A stretch of DNA of 64,000 nucleotides from Corallococcus interemptor (GTDB taxonomy: Bacteria; Myxococcota; Myxococcia; Myxococcales; Myxococcaceae): NCBI RefSeq assembly GCF_003668875.1, contig NZ_RAWM01000024.1:24668-88667 (forward strand). The letters run 5' to 3'. Within the stretch, counting starts at the first letter, position 1. Every line of letters starts with the position of its first letter. Positions 60,642 to 64,000 of this stretch are shown here, in pieces. The notes under the pieces were generated by a model, which did no database searches, was not told where the DNA came from, and saw nothing but the letters and a program-made list of their open reading frames with translations. The translations under genes and the position numbers were made by a program.

Positions 60642-63518
60642 ATGGCGAATTTCCAGGACAGTTTCCTCTCGGGTGGAAACATCGACTTCATCGAGGGGCT
60701 CTACGCGCGCTTCCTCGAGGATCCGGGCAGCGTGGACGCGAGCTGGCGCGAGGTGTTCGAGCGCAACGACGGCACGGGCCGCCCCATCTTCAACACGAAG
60801 CTTCTGGAGGCTCCGACACCCGCCGCACCGGAGGGCAAGGGCAAGGGCAAGGCGAACGGCGCCGCCGCACCGGCCGCCGCGGTGCCGCAGGCCCCGGTCG
60901 CTCCGGCGCAGGACATCGGCCTTCAGTCGAAGGTGGATCAGGCCATCACCGCCTTCCGCCTGCGCGGCCACCTGCGCGCGACGCTGGATCCGCTGGCGCG
61001 TCCGCGCCCGCAGCTGGGCCACGTCGCGGACGTGGCGCTGATGGATGAGAACCACTTCGCCGCGAAGGAGCTGGAGCAGGCGGTGGAGTGCAACAACGTC
61101 TTCCCGCAGCAGCGCGTGCGCCTGGCGGACCTCGTCACGCGCCTGCGCCGCACGTACTCGGACCACATCGGCGTCGAGTTCATGCAGATGCTCGACAGCG
61201 AGCGCCGCCGCTGGCTCATGAAGCGCATGGAGCACAGCGAGAACCGCACGCCGTTCTCCGTGGAGGACCAGCGGCACATCCTCACCAAGCTCTCCTACGC
61301 GGAGGGCTTCGAGAACTTCCTGCACACGAAGTACGTGGGCGCCAAGCGCTTCAGCCTGGATGGTGGCGAGGCGCTCATCCCCATGCTGGACGCGCTCTTG
61401 GAAGTGGGCAGCGGCATGGGCCTGAAGGAGCTGGTCATCGGCATGGCCCACCGCGGCCGCCTCAACGTGCTGACCAACATCCTGGGCAAGAAGCCGGATC
61501 AGATCTTCAGCGAGTTCGACGGCCCCAAGGACCCCAAGGCGTACCTGGGCCGCGGCGACGTGAAGTACCACATGGGCTTCTCGTCGGACCACGCCACGCG
61601 CGCCGGCAAGAACGTGCACCTGTCGCTGGCGTTCAACCCCAGCCACCTGGAGTGCGTGGGCCCCGTGGTGGAGGGCCGCGTGCGCGCCAAGCAGGACCGC
61701 GGCGGGGACACCGAGCGCACGCAGGTGATGCCGCTGCTCATCCACGGCGACGCGGCCTTCATCGGCCAGGGCATCACGTCGGAGACGCTGAACTTCTCCG
61801 GCCTCAAGGGCTATACGACGGGCGGCACGGTCCACATCGTCATCAACAACCAGGTGGGCTTCACCACCGACCCGTCGGACTCGCGCACCAGCATCTACTC
61901 CACCGCCATCGCGCAGATGCTGGACATCCCGGTGTTCCACGTGAACGGGGATGATCCGGAGGCGTGCGTCCACGCGGCGCGGCTGGCGGCCGAGTACCGC
62001 CAGACGTTCAAGAGCGACGTGGTCATCGACCTCATCTGCTACCGCCGCTACGGCCACAACGAGGGCGACGACCCGTCCTTCACCCAGCCGGCGATGTACG
62101 ACCTCATCCGCAAGCACCCGCCGGTGCGCGCGCTCTACGCGAAGGCACTGGCGGAAGCCGGCCGCATCAGCGCGGAGGAGTCGGACGCCATCAAGCAGCG
62201 CTGCTTCCAGGACTTCGACGCGGCGCTCACCCGCGCCCGCCAGGAGAGCCAGTTCAAGGAGCCCAACGCGCTGGAGGGCCTGTGGAAGCCCTACAAGGGC
62301 GGCCTCTTGAAGAACGCGCCCCAGGCGTCCACGGCGGTGGCCAAGGCCACGCTGCGTGACGCGCTCCAGAAGCTGGCCACGGCGCCGGAGGGCTTCAACG
62401 TCCACCGCGACGTGGAGCGCACGGTGCTCAAGAAGCGCCAGGGCATGCTGGAGAGCGAGGAGCTCCAGTGGAGCGAGGGCGAGTCGCTGGCGTACGCGAC
62501 GCTCCTGTCGGAGGGCTACGGCATCCGCCTGTCCGGCCAGGACAGCGAGCGCGGCACGTTCAGCCACCGCCACGCGGTGCTGCACGACACGCAGACGGGC
62601 CAGGAGTTCACGCCCCTGCGCCAGTTCGCCACCGGCAAGGCGACGTTCAACGTCTACAACAGCCCGCTGTCGGAGATGGGCGTGCTGGGCTTCGACTACG
62701 GCTACAGCCTGGACGTGCCGGACGGCCTCACGCTGTGGGAGGCCCAGTTCGGTGACTTCGCCAACGGCGCGCAGATCATCATCGACCAGTTCATCGCCGC
62801 GGCGGAGAGCAAGTGGCGCCGGCTGTCCGGCATCACGCTGCTGCTGCCGCACGGCTACGAAGGCCAGGGCCCGGAGCACTCCAGCGCGCGCCTGGAGCGC
62901 TTCCTGGACCTGTGCGCCGAGGACAACCTCCAGGTCTGCTACCCCACCACGCCCGCGCAGATCTTCCACCTGCTGCGCCGCCAGGTGCTGCGCCCCGTGC
63001 GCAAGCCGCTGGTCATCATGTCGCCCAAGAGCCTCCTGCGCCGTCCGGAGGCCACCAGCCGCATGGACGACCTGGCCACCGGCGCGTTCCAGGAAGTGAT
63101 TCCGGACGCGAAGGCGGACGCCGCGAAGGTGAAGCGGCTGCTCTTGTGCAGCGGCAAGGTGTACTACGACCTGGCCAAGGCCCGGGACGAGCGCAAGGAC
63201 GACTCCATCGCCATCGTGCGCGTGGAGCAGCTCTACCCGTTCCCGCAGGACGAACTGGCCAACCTGGTGGCGAAGCTGCCGGCGCTCCAGGAGCTGTACT
63301 GGGTGCAGGAGGAGCCGCGCAACGCGGGCGGCTGGCACTTCATGTTCCCCCGCCTGCACGACCTGTTGTCCCAGCGCGCGCAGCAGACGGTGAAGCTGGG
63401 CTACATCGGGCGCGCCGAGGCCGCCAGCCCCGCCACCGGTTTCACGAAGACGCACGACTACGAGCAGCAGCTCATCATCGAAGAAGCCATCCTCCGAGGA
63501 ACCCAGAATGGCCGTTGA
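60642..63518 (+). CDS. sucA: 2-oxoglutarate dehydrogenase E1 component
   Basis: 958 aa thiamine-diphosphate enzyme of the TCA cycle. N-terminal FLSGGNIDFIEGLYARFLEDP, substrate-binding HRGRLNVL, TPP region with GDAAFIGQG and NNQVGFTTDPS, transketolase-like GFDYGYSLD and the C-terminal EQLYPFPQDEL. A 40-residue Ala/Pro/Lys linker near residue 55 is longer than usual. The sucB start overlaps its end by 11 nt, so E1 and E2 are co-translated. Confidence 0.97.
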   Translation: MANFQDSFLSGGNIDFIEGLYARFLEDPGSVDASWREVFERNDGTGRPIFNTKLLEAPTPAAPEGKGKGKANGAAAPAAAVPQAPVAPAQDIGLQSKVDQAITAFRLRGHLRATLDPLARPRPQLGHVADVALMDENHFAAKELEQAVECNNVFPQQRVRLADLVTRLRRTYSDHIGVEFMQMLDSERRRWLMKRMEHSENRTPFSVEDQRHILTKLSYAEGFENFLHTKYVGAKRFSLDGGEALIPMLDALLEVGSGMGLKELVIGMAHRGRLNVLTNILGKKPDQIFSEFDGPKDPKAYLGRGDVKYHMGFSSDHATRAGKNVHLSLAFNPSHLECVGPVVEGRVRAKQDRGGDTERTQVMPLLIHGDAAFIGQGITSETLNFSGLKGYTTGGTVHIVINNQVGFTTDPSDSRTSIYSTAIAQMLDIPVFHVNGDDPEACVHAARLAAEYRQTFKSDVVIDLICYRRYGHNEGDDPSFTQPAMYDLIRKHPPVRALYAKALAEAGRISAEESDAIKQRCFQDFDAALTRARQESQFKEPNALEGLWKPYKGGLLKNAPQASTAVAKATLRDALQKLATAPEGFNVHRDVERTVLKKRQGMLESEELQWSEGESLAYATLLSEGYGIRLSGQDSERGTFSHRHAVLHDTQTGQEFTPLRQFATGKATFNVYNSPLSEMGVLGFDYGYSLDVPDGLTLWEAQFGDFANGAQIIIDQFIAAAESKWRRLSGITLLLPHGYEGQGPEHSSARLERFLDLCAEDNLQVCYPTTPAQIFHLLRRQVLRPVRKPLVIMSPKSLLRRPEATSRMDDLATGAFQEVIPDAKADAAKVKRLLLCSGKVYYDLAKARDERKDDSIAIVRVEQLYPFPQDELANLVAKLPALQELYWVQEEPRNAGGWHFMFPRLHDLLSQRAQQTVKLGYIGRAEAASPATGFTKTHDYEQQLIIEEAILRGTQNGR

Positions 63519-64000
63519 ACTGAAAGTCCCGCCGCTCGGCGAATCCATCACCGAAGCCGTCGTCGGCAAGTGGAACAAGAAGCAGGGGGAGTCCGTCTCC
63601 GCGGACGAGCCGCTCGTCGTGCTGGAGACCGACAAGGTCACCATCGACGTGCCGGCCCCCGCCGCCGGCAGCATCGCGTCCATCGCCTTCAAGGAGGGCG
63701 ACAAGGTCCGCGTGGGTGACGTGCTGGGCACCATCGAGGCCGGTGGTGCTGGCGCTGCCGCTTCTCCCGCCGTGGCCGCCGCCACGCCCGCGCCCGCCCA
63801 GGCCGCGGCGCCCGTCTCCGCGGCTCCGGCCCAGGCCGGTGCTGACACGCGCATCACCCCCACCGCCAGGAAGATGGCGGAGGAGAACCGGGTGGACGTG
63901 GGCCAGCTGAAGGGCTCCGGCGCCGGTGGCCGCATCATGAAGGAGGACGTGCAGGGTCAGCTCAACCGCCCCGCCGCCGCTCCGTCCGCGCCCCCGGCCC
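63508..64000 (+). CDS. sucB: Dihydrolipoamide succinyltransferase E2 (3' end missing)
   Basis: First 164 residues only. Lipoyl domain with the modified Lys43 in LETDKVTIDV, an Ala/Pro-rich hinge, and an E3-binding domain beginning ITPTARKMAEENRVD ... GAGGRIMKEDV. The catalytic domain lies beyond the window. GAGGA is 7 nt before ATG 63508. Overlap with sucA and gene order match the standard oxoglutarate dehydrogenase operon; E3 and other sucC/D genes may follow outside. Confidence 0.97.
   Translation, partial: MAVELKVPPLGESITEAVVGKWNKKQGESVSADEPLVVLETDKVTIDVPAPAAGSIASIAFKEGDKVRVGDVLGTIEAGGAGAAASPAVAAATPAPAQAAAPVSAAPAQAGADTRITPTARKMAEENRVDVGQLKGSGAGGRIMKEDVQGQLNRPAAAPSAPPA

Noticed and set aside
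60582..63938. 1118-aa antisense ORF over sucA/sucB
   Set aside because: Opposite strand encodes highly conserved sucA and sucB; the antisense product is His/Arg/Ala-rich with no recognisable motif.
1..64000. CRISPR, insertion sequence, prophage, integrase, tRNA or rRNA
   Set aside because: No spaced identical repeats, transposase or integrase motifs, or cloverleaf-like sequences were noticed. The only tandem repeats are in-frame coding repeats.

Overview
The window looks like core chromosome of a fruiting myxobacterium (family Myxococcaceae; Corallococcus- or Myxococcus-like). This is inferred from the very high GC content, codons that mostly end in G or C, and the family mix: a cytoplasmic Ser/Thr kinase, PilZ and hybrid-kinase signalling proteins, a multi-cluster style chemosensory operon, ASH-repeat and kelch-repeat lipoproteins, and secreted chitosanase and chitinase. 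I see no insertion sequence, prophage, CRISPR array, rRNA or tRNA. Because of the GC content, long antisense ORFs lie over almost every gene; they were treated as shadows.

Layout. 1-7.5 kb: 3' end of a GH46 chitosanase, an SF1 helicase, a 62-aa protein, an alpha/beta hydrolase and a large ASH-repeat lipoprotein closed by a strong terminator. 7.5-15.6 kb: Ser/Thr kinase, orphan PhnD-like protein, TerB-like protein overlapping ttcA, divergent rnd, a Cys-containing helical protein, an M32 carboxypeptidase and an unknown protein. 15.6-23 kb: GT-C-like membrane protein, prfC, ridA, a PolX-N-terminus-like HhH protein and a 14-repeat kelch lipoprotein. 23-32.7 kb: lipoprotein with a degenerate MBL fold, three-gene ABC exporter (ATPase and two ABC-2 permeases), Rsm22-like methyltransferase, proline iminopeptidase, M20 peptidase, receiver protein plus GYF/PilZ protein, and an untracked 36-aa membrane peptide. 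32.8-40 kb: PAS/GAF histidine kinase, THUMP methyltransferase coupled to a double-receiver hybrid kinase, and a fatty acid desaturase. 40-51.4 kb: GH18 chitinase, PlsC-like acyltransferase, FNR-type reductase, hydrolase, methyltransferase overlapping an Nfu scaffold, and a FemAB-like acyltransferase-clpS-clpA run. 51.4-59.3 kb: a seven-gene chemosensory operon on the minus strand. 59.5-64 kb: InhA-type fabI, then sucA and the start of sucB.

How they work together. The clearest system is the chemosensory operon. Its order is receiver, REC-CheW fusion, CheR, CheW, CheA-REC, CheB, MCP, and most neighbours overlap by a 4-nt ATGA or GTGA. It has all adaptation enzymes, two receiver outputs besides the CheA receiver, and a reversed CheV architecture. 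sucA-sucB is a standard TCA-cycle operon. clpS-clpA is an N-degron protease adaptor and unfoldase, here preceded by a GNAT-fold acyltransferase gene.

A window-wide pattern stands out: many first genes have no Shine-Dalgarno and instead carry a TAnnnn -10-like hexamer ending 8-11 nt before the start codon, as expected of leaderless mRNAs. Several start codons below were chosen on that basis or on a visible Shine-Dalgarno, and differ from the longest possible reading frame.
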